Counted from the first letter of the stretch, positions 6,970 through 15,402 are shown. The stretch is 16,743 nt of DNA from Desulfobacula sp. (GCA_027858355.1 JAQICW010000237.1:1-16743), one strand, 5' to 3'. The notes: generated by a model from the letters alone, not told the origin. Program-made: numbers and translations.

Positions 6970-7816
6970 AAAACCCTTTCCCTGTTTTCTTTCCATATTC
7001 ATCTCTGGCATATCTTTCCACAATAGCAGGGCTTGGCTTATCAGAAGAAGAACCGGTCTCCTTGTATTTTTCCATAAGTACGGTGTATTCCAGGTCAATT
7101 CCGGTCAAATCAAGGAGTTGAAATGGCCCTATGGGATGGCCAAGGCCATTTCGAACCGCATTGTCAATGCCTTCGATGGATGCAACACCCTGGTCAAGCA
7201 GAGAACAAGCTTCTTGGGTAATGGCAGAAAAGATTCTGTTGACCACAAACCCATAAATCTCTTTGTTTATCAATGTGGGTTCTTTTTTGAGTCGTACGGC
7301 AACTTCCATAATCGCATCAATGGTTTCATCTGACACATGGGGACCTCTAACCACTTCAACCAGTTTCATTACCAGGGCCGGATTAAAAAAATGAAGATTG
7401 AGCACTTTATCGGGTCTTTTTGTTGCATCTGCAATCTTTGAACTCACAATATAAGAGCTGTTGGTGGCCAAAATTGTATGATCCGGGCATATATTATCCA
7501 GTTGTTTAAACAAAGATCTTTTAATCGCAAGTTTTTCAACAATTGCCTCGACCACCAGATCTGCATCCTTGGCGGCATCTGTCAGATCGCTGGTAAAGCG
7601 CAGGCGACCTGTCATCTCGTCGGACTGTTGTTGAGTCATCCGTGACTTGGCCACCTGTTTTTTTGACCATTTTTCGGCAAATGCCCTGGCATTGTCCAAA
7701 ACCTCGGCGTTGGTGTCCATACCGGTAGTTGAAAATCCGTACCGGGCGAACTGCATGGCAATCTGATGCCCCATATTGCCAGCTCCAACTACACAGACTT
7801 TTTGAATTGGTATCAT
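6953..7816 (-). CDS. hbd: L-3-hydroxyacyl-CoA (3-hydroxybutyryl-CoA) dehydrogenase
   Basis: This 287-residue enzyme is the short, stand-alone type. It oxidises (S)-3-hydroxybutyryl-CoA to acetoacetyl-CoA with NAD. The N-terminal Rossmann fold shows GAGNMG (11-16) with Asp34 after strand two, which suggests NAD preference. Catalytic residues are Ser120/121 (TNSSYI), His142 (NLHFFNP), Glu154 and Asn193 (VVNRIF). The C-terminal helical domain ends in KTGKGFYDY as is usual. ATG 7816 has AAAAGGATAACC upstream. It is the first gene after a 303-bp gap and overlaps the following hydratase gene, so the two are translationally coupled. Confidence 0.93.
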   Translation of the reverse strand: MIPIQKVCVVGAGNMGHQIAMQFARYGFSTTGMDTNAEVLDNARAFAEKWSKKQVAKSRMTQQQSDEMTGRLRFTSDLTDAAKDADLVVEAIVEKLAIKRSLFKQLDNICPDHTILATNSSYIVSSKIADATKRPDKVLNLHFFNPALVMKLVEVVRGPHVSDETIDAIMEVAVRLKKEPTLINKEIYGFVVNRIFSAITQEACSLLDQGVASIEGIDNAVRNGLGHPIGPFQLLDLTGIDLEYTVLMEKYKETGSSSDKPSPAIVERYARDEYGKKTGKGFYDYHK

Positions 7817-8119
7817 GGTTATCCTTTTTTTATGCGTTAAATTCTATATTTTAAATTAGTTCAGCCAATTGAAAAAACAATCTGGAACCTCATAAGTATA
7901 TCGAACAATTATGTCCACTGCCCTAAACAAAATGAGATAGGGCCGCATTGTGTGCGAGCCATTACCTCAACCTCACGGCAAACAAAACACATCTCTTTGT
8001 CTTCAAAGGGCTTGAATCAATAAAAATCAAGAATCTGTGCCTGGTGTCTGAGGCGGATTTGTTGGTTATAATTGACCCCCCAAAAAATTCTAAGTTCCAG
8101 AGCAATGACTTGGTCGCCC
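7817..8119. other. 303-bp gap without a recognisable gene
   Basis: This is the only large gap inside the minus-strand cluster. A 60-codon plus-strand frame (7948-8130) runs through it and into the end of the crotonase gene, but it has no ribosome site or family resemblance and I do not accept it. A weak 6-bp inverted repeat (GCCCTA/TAGGGC, 7920-7925 and 7938-7943) has no T-run. On the minus strand just ahead of the dehydrogenase there is TTGGCT, a 16-base spacer and TAGAAT, a poor promoter candidate. The stretch may hold an internal promoter for the oxidation module or the scar of a lost gene or insertion. Confidence 0.4.
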
Positions 8120-8881
8120 TCAAGCCTTGAACCGAGCGGCAAAATTCTGTAGCCGTTCTTTTGAATTCGCCGAATCAAAACAAAGGCTGGTCAGTTCATT
8201 TTCATACTCGTATGCCGATTCGAGGTCGATTTTTTCCGACATTTTTTTTACGGCCTTGGCAAACGCCATGGCTGTTGCCGGTTGCGCAAGAAGTCTGCGA
8301 GCATAGGATTGTACAAAATCGTCAAACTCTTCTTCAGCCAGGCAGCGGGTAATGAGCCCGATTCTTTCAGCCTCCTGGGCGTTCAATGTTCGTCCAGTGG
8401 TTATAATGTCCCAGGCGCGGCGGTCCCCCACCAGATATATAAGTCTAGCGATGCCTCCCAAGATACCCAGATTTATTTCTTGTTGGCCGAAAACTGAATT
8501 TTCGGTGGCAAACAGAAAATCACAATGCATTGCCACGATATTCCCTCCACCGAAAACATGACCTTTTACTGCACCAATGATCTGTTTAGGGCTACTACCC
8601 ATCACTTTTGTGAGATAGCGCAGTTTCATAGAATATTCTCTGAATTCCAAAGGCCGCATGTCTGCCATCTCATCAATATCTGCACCTGCGATAAACGATT
8701 TCCCGCCGCTGCCTGATAAAATAATTATGCCAACTTCATTGCTCCGACTAAAGTCGTCAAAAGCATTGCATAGATCTGACAGCACCTGTGTATTTAAGGC
8801 ATTCAATTTTTCTGGTCTGTGGATCACGATTTCAGCGATCTTCTCATCAATTATACCTGTTTTCAGGGTCTTAAATTTCAT
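8120..8881 (-). CDS. Divergent crotonase-superfamily protein lacking the first catalytic Glu
   Basis: This 253-residue crotonase fold has the oxyanion-hole segment FIAGADI (63-69) and GHVFGGG (107-113). The usual GGGxELA motif reads GGGNIVA, so the position of rat Glu144 is Ile115. The second Glu is kept (Glu135 in GQQEINLG), and the normal PGAGGTQR that follows is LGGIARL. Loss of one glutamate is known in crotonases with other chemistry, such as isomerases, decarboxylases and ring-processing enzymes, so simple hydration is doubtful. I prefer ATG 8881, which gives the family-like start MKFKTLKTGI. A TTG at 8911, directly after the livF stop, would add ten residues. It is coupled to the transporter genes and separated from the oxidation genes by the 303-bp gap, which suggests a role early in substrate processing. 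Confidence 0.8.
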   Translation of the reverse strand: MKFKTLKTGIIDEKIAEIVIHRPEKLNALNTQVLSDLCNAFDDFSRSNEVGIIILSGSGGKSFIAGADIDEMADMRPLEFREYSMKLRYLTKVMGSSPKQIIGAVKGHVFGGGNIVAMHCDFLFATENSVFGQQEINLGILGGIARLIYLVGDRRAWDIITTGRTLNAQEAERIGLITRCLAEEEFDDFVQSYARRLLAQPATAMAFAKAVKKMSEKIDLESAYEYENELTSLCFDSANSKERLQNFAARFKA

Positions 8882-8911
8882 TTTCTTAAACGTTCCCTTT
8901 TTGTTTCCCAA

Positions 8912-9616
8912 TCACACACCTAAGTATTTTTCTTGGATAAATTTATTTTTATTTAATTCGTCGACAGTGCCCTCAAAAACGATATTTCCCTGATCAATAA
9001 TATATCCGAAATCGATCAGATCCAGCATAAAGGAGAGGTTCTGTTCAGCAATCAAAAGTGTAATTTCTTTGCTAAGCTCGCGAATAAGTTTTTGAATCTC
9101 ACGAACAACAAGAGGGGCAAGTCCTTCGGTAGGTTCGTCAAGCAGCAAAACCTCCGGATTGGCCATGAGGCTGCGCGCGATGGTCAACATCTGCTGCTCT
9201 CCTCCGCTCAATTCCATCCCGCGACTGGACTGTAACCTCTCCAAAACCGGGAACAATTCAAATATTTTTTTGATGGTCCAGGTCGCACCCGTCTTTTTGT
9301 TAACTGCCATCATGATTTCAAGGTTTTCATAAACGGTAAGATCTGAAAATACCCGTCGATCTTCCGGAACATATCCAATTCCCCTGCGCGCAATTTTAAA
9401 AGATGCCATCCTGGCGATTTCTTTATTTTTAAACCGGATGGATCCGGATGCGGGTGGGACAATACCGATGATGCTTTTGAGTGCTGTCGATTTTCCGGCA
9501 CCGTTTCTTCCGATCAGGCCGACCACGCTTCCCTTTTCCACTTCAAGGGAAACATTGAAAAGTACGTGGCTTTTCCCGTAATAGCTTTGAATATCTGTTA
9601 CTTCTAATATCTTCAT
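8912..9616 (-). CDS. livF: Branched-chain-type ABC transporter ATP-binding protein LivF
   Basis: This 234-residue ATPase couples ATP hydrolysis to import through the LivHM permease at the cytoplasmic membrane face. Walker A is GRNGAGKST (36-44), the ABC signature LSGGEQQ (136-142), Walker B LLLDEPTEG (157-165), and the switch position reads AEQN as is common in LivF. The ATG at 9616 overlaps the livG stop by 4 bp (ATGA), typical of coupled livG-livF pairs. HAAT-family transporters carry branched-chain amino acids, amides, urea, aromatic acids and short carboxylates, so the family alone does not fix the substrate. The neighbouring CoA ligase argues for a carboxylate. Confidence 0.95.
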   Translation of the reverse strand: MKILEVTDIQSYYGKSHVLFNVSLEVEKGSVVGLIGRNGAGKSTALKSIIGIVPPASGSIRFKNKEIARMASFKIARRGIGYVPEDRRVFSDLTVYENLEIMMAVNKKTGATWTIKKIFELFPVLERLQSSRGMELSGGEQQMLTIARSLMANPEVLLLDEPTEGLAPLVVREIQKLIRELSKEITLLIAEQNLSFMLDLIDFGYIIDQGNIVFEGTVDELNKNKFIQEKYLGV

Positions 9617-10362
9617 ATCTTGTCTCCCAGATATGCTTTTCGCACCTTCGGGTCACGCTTGATTTCTTCGGGAGTCCCCTCAGCAAGAACCCGACCCATC
9701 TGTAGCACCAGAATGCGTGTTGCAATTGAAAACACCATATCCAAATCATGTTCAGTAAAAATGATGGTGGTTCCCGTCTTCTCCCAGATGTCCTTTATCA
9801 ATTGGGTTGTATACTGAGTTTCTTCCGGGCTCATTCCAGCCGTGGGTTCGTCGAGAAGCAAAAGTTTGGGATTGTTGGTCAGGGCCATGGCCATCTCAAG
9901 GCATTTTTGATCACCATGGGAAAGGGCATATGCCGAAAGTCCTCGCTTATCTTTCAGGTGAACCAAATCCAGAATCCGCTCCACCTCACGCGTGGTTCCA
10001 TCAAGCCGATCCACGTTTTTAAACAGATTCATGGTCTTTTTCTGGTGCGACAACACCCCGATCCGAACGTTGTTAAATAGTGTCAGGTCTGGAAATAAAT
10101 TAACGATTTGAAAAGATCGACTGATCCCTTTTTTAACAATCTTGTATTTTGGAAGTCCACTGATTTTTTCCCCATCGAAAAAAATTTTTCCGCTCGTGGG
10201 TGAGAACTTCCCGGTGATGAGATTAAAAAGTGTGGTTTTACCGGCGCCGTTCGGGCCAATAATTGCTAACAGTTCTTTGCTTTTAACATTGAAATTGATA
10301 TCAGATGAGGCATTCAGTTTGCCAAAACTCTTTGTTAAATTCTTAATTTGAAGGATTTCCAT
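9613..10362 (-). CDS. livG: Branched-chain-type ABC transporter ATP-binding protein LivG
   Basis: This 249-residue ATPase is the partner of LivF. Walker A is GPNGAGKTT (36-44), the signature is the LivG-type LSHGDQ (147-152), Walker B is LLLLDEPTAG (167-176), and the switch His is His205 in TEHD. The ATG at 10362 has AAAGGTG upstream and lies 28 bp after the permease stop. The order permease, livG, livF matches the standard arrangement of this transporter family. Confidence 0.95.
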   Translation of the reverse strand: MEILQIKNLTKSFGKLNASSDINFNVKSKELLAIIGPNGAGKTTLFNLITGKFSPTSGKIFFDGEKISGLPKYKIVKKGISRSFQIVNLFPDLTLFNNVRIGVLSHQKKTMNLFKNVDRLDGTTREVERILDLVHLKDKRGLSAYALSHGDQKCLEMAMALTNNPKLLLLDEPTAGMSPEETQYTTQLIKDIWEKTGTTIIFTEHDLDMVFSIATRILVLQMGRVLAEGTPEEIKRDPKVRKAYLGDKI

Positions 10363-10390
10363 TGCGCACCTTTATTTCCTTTTTATTGCT

Positions 10391-12271
10391 CTAATATCCC
10401 GAATCCGGGCATTCTTTTGTGAAGCTCAGAATTATTTTTTTAAAATAGCCCATAATTCCAATGGGAAAAACCATGACGATGGTTATAAGCAGAGTCCCCA
10501 TAATCAGCTGCCAGTACTCTGTCATCGAAATGATAATGCTGTTGAAAGTATAGTAAATATAGGTACCAAGACCCGGTCCAAACAGGACGCTGATGCCGCC
10601 GATCAAACTCATAAAAACAGGTTCTCCAGACTTCGACCAATGGGACATGAAAGGATCTATGGTGCCGGAAAACGGTGCGAAAAGTGCGCCGCTCAGACCT
10701 GCAAAAAATCCGGCGATCATAAAAACGATCAGCTTGTACTTTCTGATATCCAATCCCATAAATTCGGCACGGTCCGGGTTTTCCCTGATTGCTGTCATTA
10801 TCTGACCAAAAGGGGATTTGATAATTCTTCGGATGATCAGATATGAAATTCCGACAAAAAAAAGTATGAAATAATAGTTGTTGATAGGCGATTTAATTTC
10901 TATAATCCGGTTGAATATTTCCAAACGCGGAAAGGCTATGCCTGAAAGGCCGTCTGCCCCTCCGGTCAGACTGTTCCACTTAAAAATAATACTGTAGAAG
11001 AGCTGGGCAAAGGCAAGGGTAAGCATTCCAAAATAAATTTCAGATCTTCGAATGCTGAGGATACCAAAAATAAAAGTCACAAAGACAGAAAAAATAAGAC
11101 TGCCCAAAAATGCCAGGCTCCAGGAGATGTTATACACGGTTGACAAAATAGCGATGCCATAGGCCCCGGCTGCAAATATTGATGCCTGCCCGAAGGAGAG
11201 CATGCCGGTAAACCCGAACAACAAATTAAAGCTGATGGCAAAAAGAGAAAAAATGAGAATTTCTCCCCACAAAAGGAGCGTGTATTGGGATAGCCATGCC
11301 GGGAGCAATGCCAGGGCCAGAAAAACTAAGACCATCATGGCTTGATTGGCGACACCCGGGCTCAACCACCGGAACACTCTTCCGATTTCCCCTGTATAAG
11401 GCGCAATGGGGATATGAACTTGTTCGATCTCGCGGCCAAAAAGGCCCCGGGGCAGTATACTCAAAAAAACAACAAGCAGAATAAAGACAAACGACATGGC
11501 CAGATCCGGGAAAAAGACACCACCCAAAACATGCGTTTCTCCAACGATCAACGAACTGACAAAAGTCCCTCGAAAACTTCCTACACCACCGATGACGACA
11601 ATAGCAAAACAGTAAATCAGAATCTCCGCATCCACACCAGGAACGATGGATAATTTCAAAGATCCCAGAGTACCGGCAAAGCCAGCGAGTGCCGCACCCA
11701 GCATAAATGCGATGGTACCGATCATTGGGACATTAAACCCCAGGGCACCGGCAATCTCTCTATCCGTCGATACCGCCCTGAGGACCCTGCCGAACTTGGT
11801 TTTACTAAAAAGCAGCCATAGACCCAGAGCGGTTACAAGACCCGCACAAATCGTGAATATGGAGGCGATTGGAAAAATATCGCCGAACAGGGAAACTGTT
11901 CCGGACAGAATTGCCGGCATCGCGACGGTTTTGATATCGGCACCCCATATGATTTTAATTAAATCGTGGAACACCAGAATCATACCGAAAGTCAACAAAA
12001 TAGTATATATATGATGCCGACGGTATAAGGGCCTCAGAAAAATGGCTTCTATAAGCCCCCCAAGAAGGCCGATGACCAGGGGAGCAATAAACAGGGCCGG
12101 CCAGAAGCTCCCAAATATCTCTGAGACACTATAGGTCACATAGGCTCCCAGCAAAAACAGAGCTCCATGCGAAAAATTAAGCACTCCCAAAAACCCTAGG
12201 GCAATATTAAGACCTGAAGCAACGATGAATAGCAACATGGCAAAAGTCATGCCATTAAATATGTAAATCAT
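10391..12271 (-). CDS. Fused LivH-LivM branched-chain-type ABC permease
   Basis: This 626-residue membrane protein joins both permease subunits in one chain. Residues 1-285 are LivH-like (LNIALGFLGVLNFSHGALFL near the start, LRAVSTDREIAGALG at 164-178, a typical cytoplasmic coupling loop). Residues 309-626 are LivM-like (LLFGFTGMLSFGQASIFAAG at 350-369, IRENPDRAEFMGLD near the end). A hydrophilic linker of about 25 residues (286-308) separates them. There is no sign of a frameshift, so the fusion is real. Together with LivG, LivF and the Tat-exported binding protein it makes a full importer. ATG 12271 has GGCTGAGGAT directly upstream. A hairpin lies in the 97-bp gap before it. Confidence 0.93.
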   Translation of the reverse strand: MIYIFNGMTFAMLLFIVASGLNIALGFLGVLNFSHGALFLLGAYVTYSVSEIFGSFWPALFIAPLVIGLLGGLIEAIFLRPLYRRHHIYTILLTFGMILVFHDLIKIIWGADIKTVAMPAILSGTVSLFGDIFPIASIFTICAGLVTALGLWLLFSKTKFGRVLRAVSTDREIAGALGFNVPMIGTIAFMLGAALAGFAGTLGSLKLSIVPGVDAEILIYCFAIVVIGGVGSFRGTFVSSLIVGETHVLGGVFFPDLAMSFVFILLVVFLSILPRGLFGREIEQVHIPIAPYTGEIGRVFRWLSPGVANQAMMVLVFLALALLPAWLSQYTLLLWGEILIFSLFAISFNLLFGFTGMLSFGQASIFAAGAYGIAILSTVYNISWSLAFLGSLIFSVFVTFIFGILSIRRSEIYFGMLTLAFAQLFYSIIFKWNSLTGGADGLSGIAFPRLEIFNRIIEIKSPINNYYFILFFVGISYLIIRRIIKSPFGQIMTAIRENPDRAEFMGLDIRKYKLIVFMIAGFFAGLSGALFAPFSGTIDPFMSHWSKSGEPVFMSLIGGISVLFGPGLGTYIYYTFNSIIISMTEYWQLIMGTLLITIVMVFPIGIMGYFKKIILSFTKECPDSGY

Positions 12272-12319
12272 ATCCTCAGCCTTTATTGAAAAATGTATTA
12301 AGAGGAAAAAACGTACGGT

Positions 12320-12360
12320 ACTGACGCCGTAACCGGAGAAATTTTGGCAACGGCGTCAGT
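12320..12360 (-). terminator. Intergenic hairpin between binding protein and permease, attenuator-like
   Basis: ACTGACGCCGT (12320-12330) and ACGGCGTCAGT (12350-12360) form a perfect 11-bp stem. It can be extended to 15 positions with one mismatch and one G-T pair. On the minus strand the stem is followed by ACCGTACG and six T. It lies directly after the binding-protein stop codon. Such a structure can act as a partial terminator or an mRNA-stabilising element, giving more of the periplasmic binding protein than of the membrane subunits. The 8-base distance from stem to T-run makes full termination unlikely. Confidence 0.6.
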
Positions 12361-12368
12361 CCCATCAA

Positions 12369-13664
12369 TTATGCCTTAAAGGGAATCGGAAGCTTCCACT
12401 TTTCTTTGGCCTCTTGATCTGTAACCATAACCTTTTCATAAGGGATTGTGAAGATATCCGTTGCCATCCAATACGGCGCTCCTGATACAGGTCCCATGTA
12501 TCCCAGATTATATGTTTTTCTGATCGGCAGATGTGAAGTGGCGCGCATCTTTACCCATCCGGCATAGCCATCATACTCCATCCCTTCCATTGCTTTGGCA
12601 ATTTTTACCGGGTCTATGCTTTGGGCTGATTCGATTGCATTTTTCAATATAAAAAGCGAATCATAATATGCGGCTACTGTATCTTCAGGTACCCAGTTAC
12701 CCGTTTCTTTGATGTACATTTCGTTGAACCGTTTGCCGGCTGGCAGGGAAGGATGTCCTAAATCCATTCCGCTCCACATTGGTTCCATTTCATTGCCCAT
12801 CGCCTTACAGATGCCAACGGAATTTCCATAGTGAAATCCAACCATTTTTTCATACAACCCGTAAGGCTTTTGCTGGCGCAAAAAGGTGATCATATCTCCG
12901 GCCCAGGATATGCTGACAAGTCCCTCAGCTTTGAAATCAATGATTTGCTGGATATAAGTTGAAAAATCAGCACATCCGAAGGGGTGTAGAATTGGTTTTA
13001 TTTCACAGTTCTTGAGTGTCGTTTGTGCCAGGGCTTCCTGGAAATCAGCCAGGCAGTCGTGGCCCCAGCCATAATCCGGCGTCAGAACGGCCCATCGTTT
13101 GATGTCTGGATATCTTTGTTCAGCCAGCTGTGCTATTCCGCGCATTTGAGTAGGTCCATCGTCACCAAAACGGAAACTCAATTTGTGCATTCCTTGGTAT
13201 ACAGAAGCACCATCAACCTCATAGTCCCAGTGAAGGATTCCGTATTGTTTGGTAACGTCACCTAAAACCTTGGTAACACTGGTGCAGGTTTCTCCGTGAA
13301 GAGCGATGATTTTCTCTTCCAGAATCAACCGCTTCGCCATGCGGGCCGCATCTTGAGCCTTACATTGAGTATCTAAATAAATTACTTCCACGGGGCGACC
13401 CATAATGCCCCCCTTGGCGTTGATATGTTTTACCGCAAGCTTGGTTCCCGTAATCTCTGCTCCGCCAAGGCTTCCGAAAAGGCCGCTCGTGACTTCACAG
13501 TAACCGACTTTAATTGTATCTTTGGTCTTTGCAAAGAGATAAGGAGTGCCTACGGGACTGAGAATAGAAGCACCGACAACTCCCGCAGAAGCGAGGCCCG
13601 CTTTTTTGATGAAATCACGCCTGGAAATCGAATCTTGAACAGTTTCTTTCTTCTTGTCTGCCAT
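12369..13664 (-). CDS. Tat-exported ABC substrate-binding protein (LivK-like, Peripla_BP_6 type)
   Basis: This 431-residue protein is the extracytoplasmic ligand-binding component of the importer. The N-terminus carries a twin-arginine signal, SRRDFIK at 14-20, then a hydrophobic stretch (GLASAGVVGASIL) and a probable cleavage zone near residue 45, so it is exported folded by Tat. The mature part starts with IKVGYCEVTSGLFGSLG, the first strand and ligand loop typical of type I periplasmic-binding folds of the Leu/Ile/Val family, and KGGIMGRPVEVIYLD is another standard segment. ATG 13664 has AAAGGAG upstream. It lies 43 bp after the ligase gene. The family also covers amide and short-carboxylate binders, so ligand identity is open. 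Tat export in place of Sec is common for this family in sulfate reducers. Confidence 0.92.
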   Translation of the reverse strand: MADKKKETVQDSISRRDFIKKAGLASAGVVGASILSPVGTPYLFAKTKDTIKVGYCEVTSGLFGSLGGAEITGTKLAVKHINAKGGIMGRPVEVIYLDTQCKAQDAARMAKRLILEEKIIALHGETCTSVTKVLGDVTKQYGILHWDYEVDGASVYQGMHKLSFRFGDDGPTQMRGIAQLAEQRYPDIKRWAVLTPDYGWGHDCLADFQEALAQTTLKNCEIKPILHPFGCADFSTYIQQIIDFKAEGLVSISWAGDMITFLRQQKPYGLYEKMVGFHYGNSVGICKAMGNEMEPMWSGMDLGHPSLPAGKRFNEMYIKETGNWVPEDTVAAYYDSLFILKNAIESAQSIDPVKIAKAMEGMEYDGYAGWVKMRATSHLPIRKTYNLGYMGPVSGAPYWMATDIFTIPYEKVMVTDQEAKEKWKLPIPFKA

Positions 13665-13707
13665 TGAATTTCTCCTTTAGGTTTCTTGGTTTAGGTTTAT
13701 TGGAAAA

Positions 13708-15375
13708 TCATGCTTCACTCCCATCTTGAGCCCTTAGTTTCCTTCGCAGAATCTTACCTGTCGGACCGGTTGGCAACTCTGTACGAAATTCTACGAATCT
13801 CGGATATTTATAAGCTGCCATTTTCTCCCGGGCCCAAGAGATAATGTCCTGGTCAGTAATGTTATTCTGATACTCAGGGTTTAATACAATATAAGCCTTT
13901 ACAACCTCTCCCTTTTTGGGGTCAGGCACAGGGATACAGGCCACCTTTTCCACCGCCTGATGCCGCAGCAAGAACTCTTCCACTTCCTCGGGGGCAATGG
14001 TATAGCCCGAAGATTTGATCATTTCTTTTTTGCGACCAAGATAATAAACGTATCCGTCCTCATCAAACTTGCCCATATCCCCGGTGTACAATCTCCCGTC
14101 TCTTAGGGTCTCGGATGTTTCTTCGGGTCTTTCCCAATACCCCTTGAAAACGGCCGGGCTTTTTACCGTGATTTCACCGACCTCGTTCACCCCAAGTTCT
14201 TTAGTCGGATCATCAAAGTCGACAATTTTCAAATCAGTTTCATAATTGGGTATTCCGACACTACCGACTCTCGGCTTGTCCAGGGGACTGAAGGTGTCCC
14301 CGGTATGCGTTTCACTCAAACCGTAAGCCGCCTCAATCAGGAAGCAACCATCGGTAACCTTTCGCCATTTCTCGGCGATCTCTTCGGTTAAAAAAACGCC
14401 AAAGCTGGTGCAGGGATTAATTTTCAGGGAGGTCAGGTCGTAGGAGTCCAGGTCATCCAGCTTAAGGATTTCTGCGTTCATGGATACGGTACCGTAATGC
14501 TTGGTGCATTTCAGGCGATCAATTGCAGTTGCCATTGCTCTAGCATCAAATCTTGTCTGTATGACCATGGTGCATCCTGTATAAATGGCAGTTGTCATTC
14601 CCCAGAGCATACCTGCGATATGGTAGATGGGCATTGCCGTAAGTACGACGTCATCAGGCTCATATTTATATGTCTGCGCCTGGCAGGCTGATTTAAACAA
14701 CTGGTTGGCGTGTGTCAGCATAGCCCCTTTTGGCATACCAGTGGTACCGCTGGTGAATTGAAGAAGGCACACGTCGTCAATGGAAATTTGCGGTGATGTA
14801 TAGGCTCCATTTCCCGCTGCCAGTATATCTGTCAGTTCATCGGTGTTTTTAAAGGTTCTTTTAGCTACCTGTAGTGATTCATGGAGAGGAACGATAGGAT
14901 CCTCGGGCAGGAAGTCATCGAGACTGGTTACCACGATGATTTCAAGCCCGGTTATATTCCGGACCTCTTCTACAACAGGATAAAGCTGATCAAGACACAC
15001 GATGGCCCGCGCTCTGGTTCCGGCGATAAGCCCTTCCAGTTCCCATGCTTTTCCCATAGGACCACAGGGAATGACAATCCCACCCGCTTTATGCACGCCT
15101 ATTTGGCAAATGATGTACTGAGGGCAACTTTGCATATAGAGTGCGACACGGTCTCCTTTTTTTACTCCTTTTGTGGTCAGGTAAGCAGCAAAACTATCGG
15201 ACATCTTATCCAGTTGGGCATAAGTGATTTCCAAACCGTAAAAATTAATAGCAACCTTTTCAGGATAGCTCTGGGCATGGAACCTTAAATACTCAAAAAT
15301 AGGGCTCTTCCCGTGAGTATAATCTATGGTTTGAGAGATTCCGAAAGGCCAATTTTTCATCCAGATCTTTTCCAT
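13708..15375 (-). CDS. AMP-forming acyl-CoA synthetase (ANL superfamily)
   Basis: This 555-residue enzyme activates a carboxylic acid to its CoA thioester with ATP through an acyl-AMP. Motifs in order are the P-loop TSGTTGMPKG (208-217), the A5 motif YGLSETH (351-357), YTGD (430-433), GRKKEMIKSSG (447-457) and catalytic Lys541 in PTGPTGKILRR. The sequence is complete. It is the first enzyme gene after the regulator, 27 bp from its stop, and stands directly ahead of the importer genes, so import and activation are likely coupled. 4-Hydroxybutyrate is a plausible substrate given the downstream dehydratase, but medium-chain or aromatic acids cannot be excluded by sequence. ATG 15375 follows CAGGAG at 11 bases. 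Confidence 0.92.
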   Translation of the reverse strand: MEKIWMKNWPFGISQTIDYTHGKSPIFEYLRFHAQSYPEKVAINFYGLEITYAQLDKMSDSFAAYLTTKGVKKGDRVALYMQSCPQYIICQIGVHKAGGIVIPCGPMGKAWELEGLIAGTRARAIVCLDQLYPVVEEVRNITGLEIIVVTSLDDFLPEDPIVPLHESLQVAKRTFKNTDELTDILAAGNGAYTSPQISIDDVCLLQFTSGTTGMPKGAMLTHANQLFKSACQAQTYKYEPDDVVLTAMPIYHIAGMLWGMTTAIYTGCTMVIQTRFDARAMATAIDRLKCTKHYGTVSMNAEILKLDDLDSYDLTSLKINPCTSFGVFLTEEIAEKWRKVTDGCFLIEAAYGLSETHTGDTFSPLDKPRVGSVGIPNYETDLKIVDFDDPTKELGVNEVGEITVKSPAVFKGYWERPEETSETLRDGRLYTGDMGKFDEDGYVYYLGRKKEMIKSSGYTIAPEEVEEFLLRHQAVEKVACIPVPDPKKGEVVKAYIVLNPEYQNNITDQDIISWAREKMAAYKYPRFVEFRTELPTGPTGKILRRKLRAQDGSEA

Positions 15376-15402
15376 AACTTAAATTGCTCCTGTTTCAGTT
15401 TG

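Noticed and set aside
6970..7098. 43-codon upstream extension of the enoyl-CoA hydratase
   Set aside because: It overlaps the conserved end of the dehydrogenase gene and does not resemble a crotonase; ATG 6969 has AGGGAAAGGG upstream.
8060..8090. Terminal repeat of an IS21-like element in the gap
   Set aside because: Only a vague likeness to GGGTCAATTAT-type ends, with no partner repeat, no target duplication and no transposase fragment; mentioned only within the gap finding.
7948..8130. 60-codon plus-strand frame in the 303-bp gap
   Set aside because: No ribosome site, no recognisable motif, and it runs into the end of the crotonase gene on the other strand.
8882..8911. TTG start for the divergent crotonase directly after the livF stop
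   Set aside because: Possible, but the added ten residues are not family-like and an ATG at 8881 gives a typical N-terminus; kept as an alternative only.
10391..12271. LivH-LivM fusion as an assembly artefact
   Set aside because: The reading frame is continuous through a hydrophilic linker with no repeated or broken sequence, and such fusions occur in this transporter family.
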